Assembly: GCF_000003195.3 (NCBI RefSeq)
Contig: NC_012877.2
Location: forward strand, 16,671,344 to 16,735,343
Source: Sorghum bicolor
Lineage: Eukaryota > Streptophyta > Magnoliopsida > Poales > Poaceae
Length of the DNA stretch: 64,000 bases
Reading direction: 5' to 3'
In this document: positions 24,848 to 35,742 of the stretch, piece by piece
Position numbering within the stretch: position 1 is the first letter of the stretch
How the letters are laid out: the number at the start of each line of letters is the position of its first letter
Made by a program: the position numbers and the translations under genes
The notes under the pieces: model-generated
Told to the model about the DNA's origin: nothing
What the model saw: the letters and a program-made list of their open reading frames with translations, nothing else
Databases searched by the model: none

Positions 24848-25470
24848 CCGTCGGCACTGGAGGCGGGGAGGGGGAGGCAGAGTGGGAGGCGGCTCCGAAC
24901 TTTGAGAGGCGCGTCGAGGTGAGAGAGGGCGACGCCTTGCTGGGGACGGACGGGCGGCGGCGGGGTCGCTCCGCGAGGAAGGGACGGCGGCGGGGTCGCT
25001 CGGCGAGAGGCGGACGGCGGCGGGCTCGGTCGGCGAGAGGGAGTACGGCGGCGGGGTTGCTCGGCGAGAGGCGGACGGCGGCGGGGTCGCCCGGCGAGGG
25101 GCGGACGGCGGACGGCGGCGGGGTTGCTCCTCGAGGGTCCGACCGACGACCGACGGTGCTGCTGCCTACCACGATCCACGTGGAAGAAGTATTGCTTGGT
25201 TCGCTTGGGCCGTTGGATGGTCTTCGGAAGGCTGAAAACGCTCGAGTGCATAAGTTGCAGTAGCAATAACAACTGCACTGGATCTCAGTCCTTTCGTTCG
25301 GACTGGGGGGCTGTAAGAAATATATTACAAGAGTTGAAAATATGAACGATAATAAAGAGTCATTATTAGTGCTTAATGGTAGTTTAGTAGTTGCATATTT
25401 TGTCCTGATCTCTTGCACGTGGGACCATTAGTCTACGGCCACCGACCACTGTTGCACGCATAAATGTTCC
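24848..25470 (-). other. GC-rich first (untranslated) exon of the glycosylase gene
   Basis: A long minus-strand open frame here is Pro/Arg-rich because of a CpG-dense minisatellite and is probably not translated. The region lies between a TATA box and a strong splice donor, which fits a 5' UTR exon. The 5' boundary is estimated at about 30 bp after the TATA box. Confidence 0.45.
24946..25133. repeat. CpG-dense 30-bp minisatellite
   Basis: Five to six imperfect copies of a ~30-bp unit occur, with the core GACGGCGGCGGGGTCGCTCG then GCGAGAGGCG. They lie in the presumed first exon of the DNA demethylase gene. Units differ by single substitutions and by small length changes (29-37 bp). Confidence 0.85.
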
Positions 25471-25498
25471 ACGGGTGGAGCTTAGCTTAGTTCACTTG

Positions 25499-25506
25499 TG
25501 TTATAT
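25499..25506 (-). promoter_or_regulatory. Candidate TATA box of the glycosylase gene
   Basis: On the minus strand, AGCTTATATAA lies upstream of the GC-rich exon, and a Stowaway MITE begins only 30 bp further upstream. Distance to a start site is not proven. Confidence 0.4.
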
Positions 25507-25535
25507 AAGCTGGCCAACAGTGTTTTTCTCTTATA

Positions 25536-25709
25536 CTCACTCCATCTCGGTATATAAGACGTAACCACCTTTGATTCAAAGACCAAGAACGTATTTAATT
25601 CTCTCTCACAGCACTAGTAATACTGTATTTATGTTTGTGAGAGAGTATGCCTTACATTATAGGACATGAGAAAAAAGTGGTTACGCCTTATATACTAGCA
25701 CGGAGGAAG
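25536..25709. mobile_element. Stowaway MITE, 174 bp
   Basis: Terminal inverted repeats CTCACTCCATCTCGGTATAT and, in reverse, CTTCCTCCGTGCTAGTATAT match the CTCCCTCCGT start of Stowaway (Tc1/Mariner) MITEs. They are flanked by TA at 25534-25535 and 25710-25711. It sits just upstream of the candidate glycosylase TATA box. Confidence 0.88.
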
Positions 25710-25835
25710 TAATAAACTAGAAGGATTCCCCTATTAGCATAATCATGGAAATTGTATTCATAGTGGATGATGTGTCTCAGTGATGTGGATGTCATAATTC
25801 TTGTGGTAGTGAATTTTAATGTAAATGATCGTAGA

Positions 25836-25975
25836 TTGCTAAAGTGAACACTTTGTATGTCAAGAGAAATTGATAGTGACAAATGATAGTGGACTGCTGA
25901 GGTGGACACATTGTATTTTAAAAGAAATAGATATTGGGGTTGATAGTGGACTGCTGAGGTGGACACATAGTGGAG
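25836..25975. repeat. Three ~50-bp tandem repeats
   Basis: The phrase GATAGTGGACTGCTGAGGTG, or a diverged form of it, recurs near 25845, 25889 and 25940, each followed by GACACAT(T)GTA-like sequence. No gene is visible around it. Confidence 0.6.
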
Positions 25976-26132
25976 TTTTGCTTTATAAGAGTTATAGATC
26001 AACGAATATTATTTTCAGCTATGCCTTTTCAGATTAGCGAACAGGTTCTTAACTAGCCGGATACAGTGGCGGTAAAGGCTGGTGAGAGCATATGTCAAGG
26101 GAGGAACAGTTTTCACGTGCCGGCGTAGATGT

Positions 26133-26387
26133 GGCCTGTTTGGATGCATCAAAATAAAGCTTACTAGCTAAAGTTTCAAAGTAAAATTTTAACTAGCTAA
26201 ATATTTTAGCTAAACTTGAGTTAGGATGTTTGGATGCTTCAACTAATAGACTTATCTAAATTTTAGTTAGCTTTAGCTAGGTTAAAATAGTTAAATCTAA
26301 CTAAAATTTAGCAGGTCTTTTTAGTTGGCTTGTTTGGATGCCCAACAACTAAATTTAGCCAGATATTTAGTGCATCTAAACATACCA
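26133..26387. mobile_element. Probable MITE with GTTTGGATGC ends
   Basis: The left end GGCCTGTTTGGATGCATC and the right end in reverse (GGTATGTTTAGATGCACT) form imperfect inverted repeats. The interior is rich in TAGCTAAA and TTTAGCTA motifs and repeats GTTTGGATGC near 26330. A clean target duplication was not found. Confidence 0.5.
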
Positions 26388-26749
26388 GTGTTAGTAGGCA
26401 TCCAAGTTTTTTTCGCATTTATTAAGCTATTATATAGGTATTTTTAATGATGTGACGTCATATTTAGAAAGAGGAAGAAACAAATAAGTTTTATTGGGAT
26501 GAAACGAGACAGTTATCAACTCGAAGTATGTCATGAAATTAATTTTTTGTGAAAGTATGTATTGAGAGTGGTTGTTTCTTTTAAGTTTCATTGCATTTTG
26601 TTCGATGTGGCATTCTTGAAAATAACGTTATGAAACTTCACACTAAGACTAGTCTAATATACAATACCATATCTGTTAAGGCAAATTCTAGTGCGCTACT
26701 GTTGATGAAATATGATTGCCAATCTACCAAGAGGTATGACCACAATAGT
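26388..26749. other. Intergenic, nothing recognised
   Basis: AT-rich sequence with no credible frame or repeat. Confidence 0.35.
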
Positions 26750-27504
26750 AGAGTAATCGGTGGAGGTGGAGACAACGAACTAGATGGTGACACAAGATAA
26801 ACATGAGGGTTTATCCAGGTTCGGGCCTTGAATAGCAGCGTAATACCCTACGTCCTACATCTCTTTGGATTGTATTGGTTATGTTTCAAGTCTTTTTGAA
26901 GGGGTTCTTGCCCACTTTATATAGGACAGGAGCAGGATTACAAATCTAACGAAACTCACCTAAATCAGTTACAACTTCCATATCTATACAAGATATGAAA
27001 TCTAGCCTAACCGATCAGATTTCCTTGATCGTTAAGTTGGTATTTTATCTTTGTGCGACATGCCGACCAGTTGGGCAGTCCGCACGGCTTAATCTGGCAA
27101 AGTTAGGCCATCTCCTGTGGTGCGGTTCATATGGAGCCATGAGAGTATATAAGTCTATACCCCACAGCTAGTCCCCGAGCACTATGTATTTTGATGCGAC
27201 ACGGCATCTTGACCTTCTACGATCAGTAAAGTTTGAAGTCTTGAAGTGTCCAACTAGTTTATCTGAAAGCCGACCACCATGTTTATCGAGAAGGTGACTT
27301 GTTTAAAGAATGCATAGTGCTCCTTGAGAAAAAACAATTCACCTCTAGTGAAGTGTGCCCACTTAAGTTTCATGGATGAAAGTTAATATGTTTCGAACCA
27401 TTGGCTCAGCCAAAATGATGTGATCCTTAGGATCATTGCAACTGAGGTAGGGATCGTGGCTCTAGCATGTTGATAACTCTGTTGAAAAAGTAGTAAGCAA
27501 ATTC

Positions 27505-28095
27505 GCCACTAGGTGAAGTGTGCCCACTTAATCCCCAAGCCTAACTGTAGGTAACTTTGTCACGTGTTACCAGGGTCCAAAAAGAAATAATCCCAACATG
27601 GTTGAGAAATAAACTGTGACTCTGCCACGGAGAAACCCCCATCTTAGTTGTTGGCTAGTCCTTAGCTCTGCTAGAGACCAGCGTCTTGCTTGGCAGCCAG
27701 ACCAGTCCCCAACTCTAGTACGGGACTAGCTCCTAGCTCAGTTGTTAGCACATATCACAGCTCTACTGCAGGCTAGTCCCCTGCTTTGCATTGGGCTCAT
27801 TTCATAGCTTTGCTGCATACTGGTCCCCTACTCTACAATGGGCTCATTCTATAGCTGTGCTCCAGACCAGTTGCGTACTCTGTAATGGGCTCATTCCATA
27901 GCTCTGCTGCTGACTAGTCCCCCAGATATGTGGTAGACTCAGAGACTACTCAGAGCACATTCACCACCAAGTGAAGTGTGACAACTTAGTTCCCGAGCCT
28001 AATAGTAGGTGACTTAGTCACGTAGTGTCAGGATCAAAATAAAGAAATAATCCCAACATAGTTGAGAACTAAATTGCAACTCTGCCGCGTAACAG
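27505..28095. repeat. Tandem repeats in the Gypsy LTR
   Basis: A ~130-bp segment (27505-27630; GTGAAGTGTGCCCACTTAAT ...) recurs diverged at 27963-28095. Between them lie three to four ~60-bp units with TCTACAATGGGCTCATTCTA and TAGTCCCC. Confidence 0.7.
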
Positions 28096-28122
28096 TCCCT
28101 AGCTCAGTTGTGAGCCTAGTCC

Positions 28123-29087
28123 CACTACTACATGTTTTATTTTACACAACGTTTTACATAAGGGCTCTGAGGCGGGCGTTATTTTTTCCCACCACTGTTA
28201 TTATGGGCCGGCTATAGCCAGCCAACTAGCTAGACAACCGCCATGGTTAATCATTAACCATGGTGGGCATTGTAAACTAACCACCATGGTTAATACTATT
28301 AACCATGGCGGTCTCTTATAATAATTGCCACGGTAAATGAAGTCTAGCCTGCTGGCCTGGCGATATATGAACAAAATCTCCTAGTCGCAGCCGCACCCCA
28401 GCTGGACGCCTCCCTCATCGTGAATCATCATCTCACCCCTCCCTCCTAGATCTAGGCAGCGGTGCCTCTCCCTCCCTATAGACCACGGCGCACGGCGGTG
28501 GCACCCCTTCCTCCCCTCCCCTCTCTCTCTCCTAGGCCCATCGGCAGCAGCGCTCGTGCTCTTGGTGGGAGCGAGGCAGGCATGTGGCACCCTAGCAAGA
28601 GTGAGGCGAGCCTCCTGGCAGGCGTGTGGAGTGGTAGCCACGCTCTCCCTAGCCATGGTAGTGATGGACGCGCTCTCGCTGGCCGCAACAGCATGGATCC
28701 AGCACGGAAGAGGTATGTCCCATCCTCTCTCTCCTCTCTCGGATCTAGGAGGATCCATCCCTCACCCTCTCTCTCTCTCTCTCTCGTAGATGTGGAGTCA
28801 CATGCATCAGGGGTGGCCAGATCCAGTGTGATGGACATCAACTCTGGCAGTGGGGGTGGCGAGCGACGTGATTCTAGTGGTTCGGCAAGGATGCTAGCAC
28901 CAGCAAGCAACGACAGCCCGTGGATGGGCTCGTTGGGCTTATCCACTAGTTTTTTTTATTTATTTTTGGTTTTTTAATTTTATTTATTGTGGCAAGCACT
29001 TGAACCCCCTCGATAAATCATTGATTTACTATGACCTTTCAACCGAGGTGGTTGCATTAACCGCCTGTTAAGTTTTTTGTAGTAGTG
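28123..29087. mobile_element. CACTA-type non-autonomous transposon, 965 bp
   Basis: The ends are CACTACTACA... and ...TGTAGTAGTG, flanked by the 3-bp duplication TCC (28120-28122 and 29088-29090) typical of CACTA elements. Subterminal regions carry repeats of AACCATGG and its inverse. The interior (about 28440-28940) is GC-rich, with CTCTCTCTC tracts and a possible GT donor near 28711. No transposase is present. It interrupts a Gypsy LTR, and removing it restores a sequence like CTAGTCCCCAGAT. Confidence 0.9.
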
Positions 29088-29319
29088 TCCCCAGATCTCC
29101 TATGGGCCCGTTATGATATTCCAAACTAGTCAAAAGAAGCCCTGCGTGCTTTGACTTAGAGAATCCAAAAATAGTGGACCAAGCCCACTTAGCAATTATA
29201 AATATGTAAGCGGGGTCCAAATATCAGCCCATTTAAGTGTTAGTTAAGAAAATTAATGGATGCGACACACAAGAATGATTTCCCAAAAACCATGGAAATC
29301 AAAGGGTCACTGCATTTCT

Positions 29320-29327
29320 TATAAATA
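29320..29327 (+). promoter_or_regulatory. TATA box of the Gypsy LTR
   Basis: TATAAATA lies upstream of a C/A-rich leader and the ORF1 relic at 29535. Confidence 0.45.
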
Positions 29328-29534
29328 GCAGTGCAGTGCCGCCCTACTATTCCACCTTGCTTGAAACCGCCACTTCATCTTCTCCGCTTGCTCCACCTCC
29401 TCAAATCTAGATCCGCAAAACCACTACAGCCAAAACCCTAGATCTAGCAAGCACCATTGTCATAGCAACTGCACCACTTCCACCGCCACAACCATCTTGC
29501 AGTCTCCACCACTGCATTCGCCTCTTGCGCCGCA

Positions 29535-29989
29535 ATGGAGAAAAGTAGCCAAAGAAGAAAAGGAATGGCACGCGGTGCCCGAGGAATGAGCCACCAAGAT
29601 GATAGCGGAGTGGACCAAGTCGGTGGCATGAAGACCTCCCTCAATAGTCTTGATGGCACAGACATCATCCTAGACCAGGCAATCAAGGGTTGGAGGCCAT
29701 CCTACAATGAGAGCTGTCTAGACCCTAATTCTGGTTAGCTGGTCATTTTTGAAGATTACTATCTTCACGGGTTTGGTAATCCTTGCCATCCATTGTTGAG
29801 AAAAATACTTGATTACTATAAGATCTCCCTCTATAATCTTTATCCTAACTCTATCATTTCCATCTCTATCTTCATCAACCTCTGTGAGGGGTATATTTGA
29901 ACCCCCCTACTTCAATCTGTTTTGGTACTTCTTCTGCCTTAAAAAGAAAGGAGGGAGCAGAGAGTTCAAGATTGCTGGAGGGGAGTATC
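29535..29989 (+). pseudogene. Gypsy ORF1 fragment (putative gypsy-type transposon domain)
   Basis: A short frame starts at 29535 (MEKSSQRRKG) and ends in a stop at 29736-29738. Continuing in shifted frames, the translation reads FEDYYLHGFGNPCHPLLRKI and then LYPNSIISISIFINLCEGYI. This pattern (GLrlPcdPFlr ... hqLtPN ... Fi.lCe) fits the putative gypsy-type transposon domain found in an extra ORF of grass Gypsy elements. Stops and frameshifts break it, and it is cut off at 29990 by Copia LTR sequence. Confidence 0.55.
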
Positions 29990-30165
29990 TGAAAGCCCAA
30001 GTTTGGTTTTGGAAAATTGATGAAACCTAAAGTACTAACCTCTATGTTAAGTGTGTAGATTAGAAGAGGTTGGTGCATGCCAAGTGGTAGATCCTAGACG
30101 ATCATGGTGATGATGGTGATGACCACATGATGATCAAGTGCTCAACTTAGTAAAGAAAGAGAAAA
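29990..30165 (+). repeat. Diverged fragment of element 2-type Copia LTR
   Basis: Begins TGAAAGCCCAAGTTTGGTTT and follows the first ~170 bp of the element 2 LTRs (31611 and 53663), including GATGGTGATGATGGTGATGA-like repeats. It is truncated thereafter. Confidence 0.75.
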
Positions 30166-30370
30166 ACTTCATGTGTGTCCTCACATGAACTCTGATCAAG
30201 GACAACTTTAGAATAACCATACAAGTAAAAGAGTTTCACAAACAATTCACATAATTGTTAATCGATACAAGTTTGTCCATAATGAATATTTATCAAACTC
30301 ATAATATATATCATGGATACAATCGTAACATCATCATCTCTATGATTACCTCTAGAGCATATTCCCAACA
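30166..30370 (-). repeat. Possible LTR end, minus strand
   Basis: Read in reverse, TGTTGGGAATATGCTCTAGA starts exactly after a polypurine-like motif (30371-30386). That start looks like an LTR, but it does not match the LTR of the element it adjoins, so a later insertion or rearrangement is likely. Confidence 0.35.
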
Positions 30371-31610
30371 TGCTCTCCCCCAAGCTAGATGTTGACATAG
30401 TATGTTGAGGTTGTTGATGGGCAGTGAAGGCGTACTGATCCTCCTAGGGTGTCGTGGGTACTTGCTGTTAGAAACAACACTTAACTGATGTGAACAACAC
30501 TTTGATAGGGGATAGGATATCCTTCTGCCTGTTAGCTCTTCTTGATCCTTGAAAGCCTGTGAAGCTCAAATAGACAATAAAGCTTGTGGAACTGATTAAG
30601 CGTTAGTGATAAAGCTCTAAGCTTTGGGGGTCTAGAACTTTCTTATAGCCCTTCATCTTTTAGCAGGATCAATATATTTTTATACTTTTTATATTTATGG
30701 TATGCAAACAAGAAAATAAAAATGCTGAAATTTATTTTTTATGCCACCATAGTAGTTGAGTGTGTGGGCTATTACATCACACATTAAATACATGGGGCTT
30801 TGTTATTTTGCTAGATGCAATACACATTTTTATTTTCTTTTTCTAATGCAAAAATAGTAAAGTAAAGATGCAACTAGTAATGCATTTAAGAAAAGTAAAT
30901 ATGCTAAAGGAAAAATGCAAATAAATACCAAGTTACCTCTTGGCGTGGCATTCGGTGGTTTTAAGTCCTCCAAACAGGACCTTCTTGTTCGCTCAATGAT
31001 TGAGGGATGCATCAGATGATGCCACCCATGTTGTGTCTTGTGCAGGATTTGATTCTGAGTTTACCTTTGGTTTCCATACCTGCCTTCTAGGTGACGGTGA
31101 CTTGGAGAAGGGAGCTTCTAGAATCACTATCTCTTCTTCTAGTGGTACTTAACACCCCTTTGATGGTGTTCTCCTCGTCAAGTATCGATCTTTGAATCTT
31201 GAAACCTCTCCTTCATAGTTAGCCCATCTGTCTACAATGATCTTCTAGTGATGGGTACGCTGCCTTCTCCTTGACCTATTCTTCTTGGGCTCCTCATCGA
31301 TTATATAATTACTATTGAAATAGTGGCGTACCTTTTCCAAGGGGAATTTGAAATGGATCTCCCTTGTTCCAATATAAATAATGGCCTTGGTAGTGTTGTG
31401 GAATGGTCTTCCAAGAATGAGGGTGGATCATACTCATCTTCACCAAAGTCAATGACCAGGAAGTCGGTGGGGACGTAATGGTCGTCGATCTGGACAGAGA
31501 CGTCTTTTGCTATCCCTTCCACAAGGCAAAAGGACTGATCCGCCATCTACAACTGTGCATAGGTGGGGTCCAATGACATAGTACCATATAGAAATTTGTA
31601 TGTTACCTTG
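30371..31610 (-). pseudogene. Element 1: rest of the second aspartic protease and 3' region
   Basis: On the minus strand from 31610 the frame continues the second protease domain interrupted at 55655. After a stop comes ADQSFCLVEG and a DFLVIDFGEDEYDPPSF strand, then a basic tail and AT-rich sequence homologous to 3660-4440 of element A. A polypurine-like motif lies at 30371-30386. The duplicated CCTTG at 31606-31610 and 55655-55659 marks the element 2 insertion. No polymerase domain is present in the visible part. Confidence 0.8.
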
Positions 31611-33588
31611 TGGAATCCCTAGTTTGGTTTTGGATAATTAATAAAACCCTAGTACTAACTTCTATCCTAAGTATGTGTAGACTTAATGAGGTTGGTACAT
31701 GCCAAGTGATGGAGCAAGAGATGATCATGGTGATGATGGTGATGATTATAATATGATCAAGTTCTTAACATGGAAAAGAAGAAAGAGAATAACAAAACCC
31801 TATGGAGATCAAGGCAAAGGTATTGCTTAGGGTTTTGGTTTTGGTGATCAACACACCATAGAGGGTGTGATCACATTTAGGATAGCTAGCCGTACTATAA
31901 AGAGGGAAATTCTTTGGCTAAGCGGTTGTCAAGTGCCACTAGGTGTCATTGTTCATGTGCATGCATTTAGAACCTAGTGAGCTAACTTAACTCCTTCGAA
32001 GAAAATGATTGTGAAAATGCTAACACACATGCACATGTTGGTTTACACATTATGGTGTTAGCACACTTTGAGAAGGAGGTTGAGTTTGAAGGGTAGAGAG
32101 AGGATGGGTTCCTCTCTCCCTCCCGCCGAGCTTGCGAGGCAGGATTCGACGCTTTTTGAGAAAATGAAGTGCATATTTTTCCACTGCGCCGATGGGAAGT
32201 TTAGAGAAGTCTCGGGAGTGCACTCACTGAACACAGCACCGGATGCTGAGCCTACGTGTCTAGTGTGCTGTCGTGCTTGGCTCAGCTAGGGTTAAGCACC
32301 GGACGGTGAACACCGGACGCAGGGTAACTCCTGTTCATGTGTCCGGTGCTATCTGACTCCAGCGAGTAAACCTGACTGAGAGCACCAGACGCTTTGTGTG
32401 CGTCCGGTGGTGTGAGTCCGGTGCCCTGAGCGTTTTGCAGAACTCTCTGGGTAAGGGACCGGACGCTCTGAGTGCGTCCGGTGGTAAGAGTCTGGTGCCC
32501 TATTCGTTTGCGGAGCTCTCTGCGTATAAGTCCATTGAGGACCGGATGAGTCCGGTGTGGACTCACTGTGAGTCCGGTGCTGCGGCCACAGGGAGACTCA
32601 CGTTGGCGGAAACGGTTGGATTTGAAATGGTCGAAATGTTCAAGGCACCGGACGTGTCCGGTGTAACATGAAGAGCGTCCGGTGGCCCCGATTTCTGCCC
32701 AGTGAAAGAGCCAACAGCTCTATTTGTTTGAGGGGTCTATAAATACGTGTTGGCCGGCTTGGGGCTGTTTTTTCTTGGCATTCTAGAATACTTGACATCC
32801 TTGTGAGCCTAAGCAAACACCTCCCACTCATCTCCTTCATAGATTATTCATCTTTGTGAGATTGGGAGTGATTCCAAGTGCATTTGCTTGAGTGATTGCA
32901 TCTAGTGGCACTTAGGGATCGATTTGGCTGTGGTTTTCTTGTTACTCTTGGTGGTTACCGCCACCTAGACGGCTTGGAGCAGTGGAGGAGCATGCACAAG
33001 TTGGTGATTATTCGTGGCCATCTCCCGGTGATTGTGAGGGGTCTTGTACCTTCCCCGGCAGAGAGCCAAAAGATAACTCTAGTGGATTGCTGGTGTCATT
33101 GAGTTACCTCACTTGTGGGTCGGTTCTTGTAGTGTCCTAGTGAGGACGAGGTTCGCTACACCTCTTAGCCACCGAACCACCAAGTGTTGGTCGACACAAT
33201 GGGGACGTAGCGTGCCGGCAAGCACATGAACTCCATTGTGATTGTTCATTGGATTTCTCCCGGTGATTGGACTTCATATTATTGATTAGTTCATCCCCTC
33301 TATGCGGCGGTATAAAGATCAAACCATCTCTTTTTATATTCCTGCAAACTAGAGTAGCTTACTTACTTATATAGAAACTTTAGGTAGCTTTCTAGTGTAA
33401 GTAGTGACATAGCCCTTATGTGCCTAGTGATTATATCAACTAGAATTGTTGGATAGGTGGCTTGCAAACACCCCTTTAGAGCTAGAGCAAAAAGCTTCGC
33501 TTTGTTGTTTACTAACCTCTTGCTCTAGCAAGTTTGTAGAATTTTTAAATAGGCTATTCACCCCCTCTAGCCAAATTAGGACCTTTCA
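31611..33588 (+). repeat. 5' LTR of Copia element 2
   Basis: The LTR is 1,978 bp, starts TGGAATCCCTAGTTTGG (the partner starts TGAAAGCCC) and ends GGACCTTTCA. It is paired with 53663-55654. It carries an array of CACCGGACGC / GCGTCCGGTG motifs at about 32230-32690 and a TATA box at 32738-32745. The target duplication CCTTG flanks the whole element. Confidence 0.95.
32738..32745 (+). promoter_or_regulatory. TATA box of element 2 5' LTR
   Basis: TATAAATA lies about 60 bp after the last CGTCCGGTGGCCCC motif. The same order occurs in the 3' LTR near 54778. Confidence 0.65.
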
Positions 33589-33590
33589 AG

Positions 33591-33605
33591 TGGTATCAGA
33601 GCCGT
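33591..33605 (+). other. Primer-binding site, initiator tRNA-Met type
   Basis: TGGTATCAGAGCCGT lies 2 bp after the LTR. TGGTATCAGAGC is the classical Copia site complementary to initiator tRNA-Met. Confidence 0.9.
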
Positions 33606-33648
33606 GGTCACCATTTTGTGAAGGCTTAACAACCTCGGTTCTCAAATT

Positions 33649-35727
33649 ATGGCTCAAATAGTGTTCAACCATGTTGGGGGCAAACCACCATTCTTTGATG
33701 GGACAAGTTCTTTTGACTATTGGAAGAGAAAAATGAAAATGTACCTTGGATCAATCAATGATAGAGTGTGGGAAGTCACGGAGAATGATTTTGTGATCCT
33801 CGACCCCACCAATCCCACCGATAATGAGAGAGCAAACAAGCAATGCAATACTATGGCTCTCAACACAATCTATAATGGCATTGATTCAAAGGTATTTGAA
33901 CAAGTCAAAGATCTTGAGAAGGCAAGTGAAGTATGGACAAGACTAGAAGAAACATATAAGGGCACTACAACGGTAAAAAGTGCCAAGTTATACATGCTCA
34001 AGGACAAGCTATCCAACTTCAAGATGAAGGATGATGAGTCAATCCCAGAGATGTTCTATAGGCTCCAAGTCATCATCAATGATCTCAAGGGCCTTGGTGA
34101 GAAAGTGAAGGATGAGGACTTCATTCACAAGTTCTTGATGTGCTTGCCCAAGAGGTTCCAGACATTGAGAACAATCATCTTTAGAGGTGGATTGATGGGT
34201 GTATCTCCCAATGAGGTACTTGGAGATGTCATGACCGAAGACCAATACAATGATAATGATGATGATGAGGTCATGAAGAAAGATGATTATGATAAGAAGA
34301 AGAAGAACATAACATTCAAAGCTAGCTCTTCATCCAAGAGCAAGAACAAGGGCAAGGCCAAGAAGGAAGAATCAAGTGATGAGGAGTGCTCCAATGATGA
34401 TAGTGATGATGAAGCTCTAGCACTCTTTGTCCGCAAATTTGGCAAAATGATGAAGAAGAAAGGGTACCATACAAGAAAGAGAAGGGACAACTCCAAGAAC
34501 AAGGAGTATGTGAGGCTATGCTACAAGTGCAAGAGCCCCGATCATATTTTGGCGGATTGTCCATACAATAGTGACCATGATGAGCATGAGAAGAAGAACA
34601 AGAAGGAGAAGAAAGAAAACAAGGAGAAGAAGATGGTCTTCAAGAAGAAGAAGGGTGGATCCTATGTTGTGACATGGGATAGTGATGCCTCTTCGGATGA
34701 TGATTCAAGCAATGATGACAAGTCATCCAAGAAGAAGGCACTTGCAAGCATTGCTATCAACAAGCCATCACTCTTCGACACTCCTTCATGCTTCATGGCC
34801 AAGGGCCACAAGGTATAATATGATGCGAGTGAAAGTGAAAGTGAACATGAACATGATAGTGATAGTGATGATGAAAATAAATTCACTAATGAACAAATCA
34901 TGGACATGTTAGAGCAAGCCGATTCACTTATTCAATCTAAAAACAAGAAATGCAAAGAATTGGCCAAGAAGTTAAAACCTCTTGAGCAATCCTTTAATGA
35001 GCTCAATGCTAATCATGAGAGGCTAGTGGAAGCCCATGAGAAGCTTGGCAAAGCTCACACCAAGCTTGAAAAAGCTCACTCCTTGTTATTAGAAGAGAAC
35101 AAGGAAAATGTTGTTGTATCATGTGATGTGGGCACAACATGTGACTTAATTAAGGAATCACCCAACCCACCTATTGTTGTTGCCACTAACTCTTCTTATA
35201 GGTCTTCATCCACCACCACTAACTCTACCTCTACTTCTAGTGTTGGTATCACTTGTGATGCTTCACTAAAGGTTGAGAATGAGACTCTCATGAGAGAGGT
35301 AGATGAGCTCACTCACACCCTAGGCAAGGCCTATGGTGGTGAGGCCCACTTGCTAAAGTGCTTGGGTAGCCAAAGGTTTTCTCTCAACAAAGAGGGATTA
35401 GGCTATACCCCCAAGAAAGGCAAGGTGGCCTTTGCAACTCACAAGCCTAGCTTTGTGAAGAGCAATGGTCGGTATTGCAACAAATGCAAGCAAGTTAGGC
35501 ACCTAGAGCTTAATTGCAATAAAATGAACAAGAATAAGAAAAATGCTAATGTATCTTACATTCCATTTGATTCTTGTTATGTGCTTACCAAGGGTGAGAA
35601 GGGTGTGCATGCTAAATTTGTTGGTACACCAATTGTGGGTCCAAAGAAGAAGGCCATTTGGGTACCAAAAAGCTTAGTCACTAACCTCCAAGGACCCAAA
35701 CAAGTATGAGTACCTAAGAAACATTGA
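33649..35727 (+). pseudogene. Element 2 gag (two in-frame stops)
   Basis: Gag polyprotein of a SIRE/Maximus-type Copia element. The N-terminal capsid-like region (FDYWKRKMKMYL, then UBN2-like sequence) covers about the first 200 codons. A Lys/Glu-rich stretch and a CCHC knuckle (CYKCKSPDHILADC) follow near 34522-34563, then a coiled coil near 34905-35110, and a second knuckle (CNKCKQVRHLELNC) near 35477. TAA at 34816-34818 and TGA at 35707-35709 interrupt an otherwise continuous frame that ends at 35725-35727. The second stop stands where the family has Trp. Expected role: particle assembly and RNA packaging. Confidence 0.9.
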
Positions 35728-35742
35728 TTTGTTTTGTAGGTA

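Larger units (their letters stand above)
26750..29460 (+). repeat. Gypsy-type LTR and leader, interrupted by a CACTA element
   Basis: The stretch begins with the GGTGGAGACAACGAACTAGA / GGGTTTATCCAGGTTCGGG segment, which recurs diverged at about 61525-61680. It continues through a repeat-rich U3 and reaches a TATA box near 29320. A leader (ACCACTACAGCCAAAACCCT) then leads to an ORF1 relic. Exact LTR ends were not found. The CACTA insertion at 28123-29087 explains the break in the CTAGTCCCCAG motif. Confidence 0.5.

Noticed and set aside
24783..25418. A 211-codon minus-strand frame overlapping the GC-rich region
   Set aside because: It is a by-product of the CpG-dense minisatellite (Arg/Pro-rich in several frames on both strands). 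It lies upstream of a splice donor and an in-frame stop, so it is better explained as a 5' UTR exon.
27640..27960. Possible CRISPR-like or satellite array
   Set aside because: The units are diverged, about 60 bp, without spacers of constant length, and they lie in an LTR of a plant element.
28462..28977. A 171-codon plus-strand frame inside the CACTA element
   Set aside because: Frames are open on both strands because of GC richness. No family resemblance, and no start context or splice support strong enough to call a gene.
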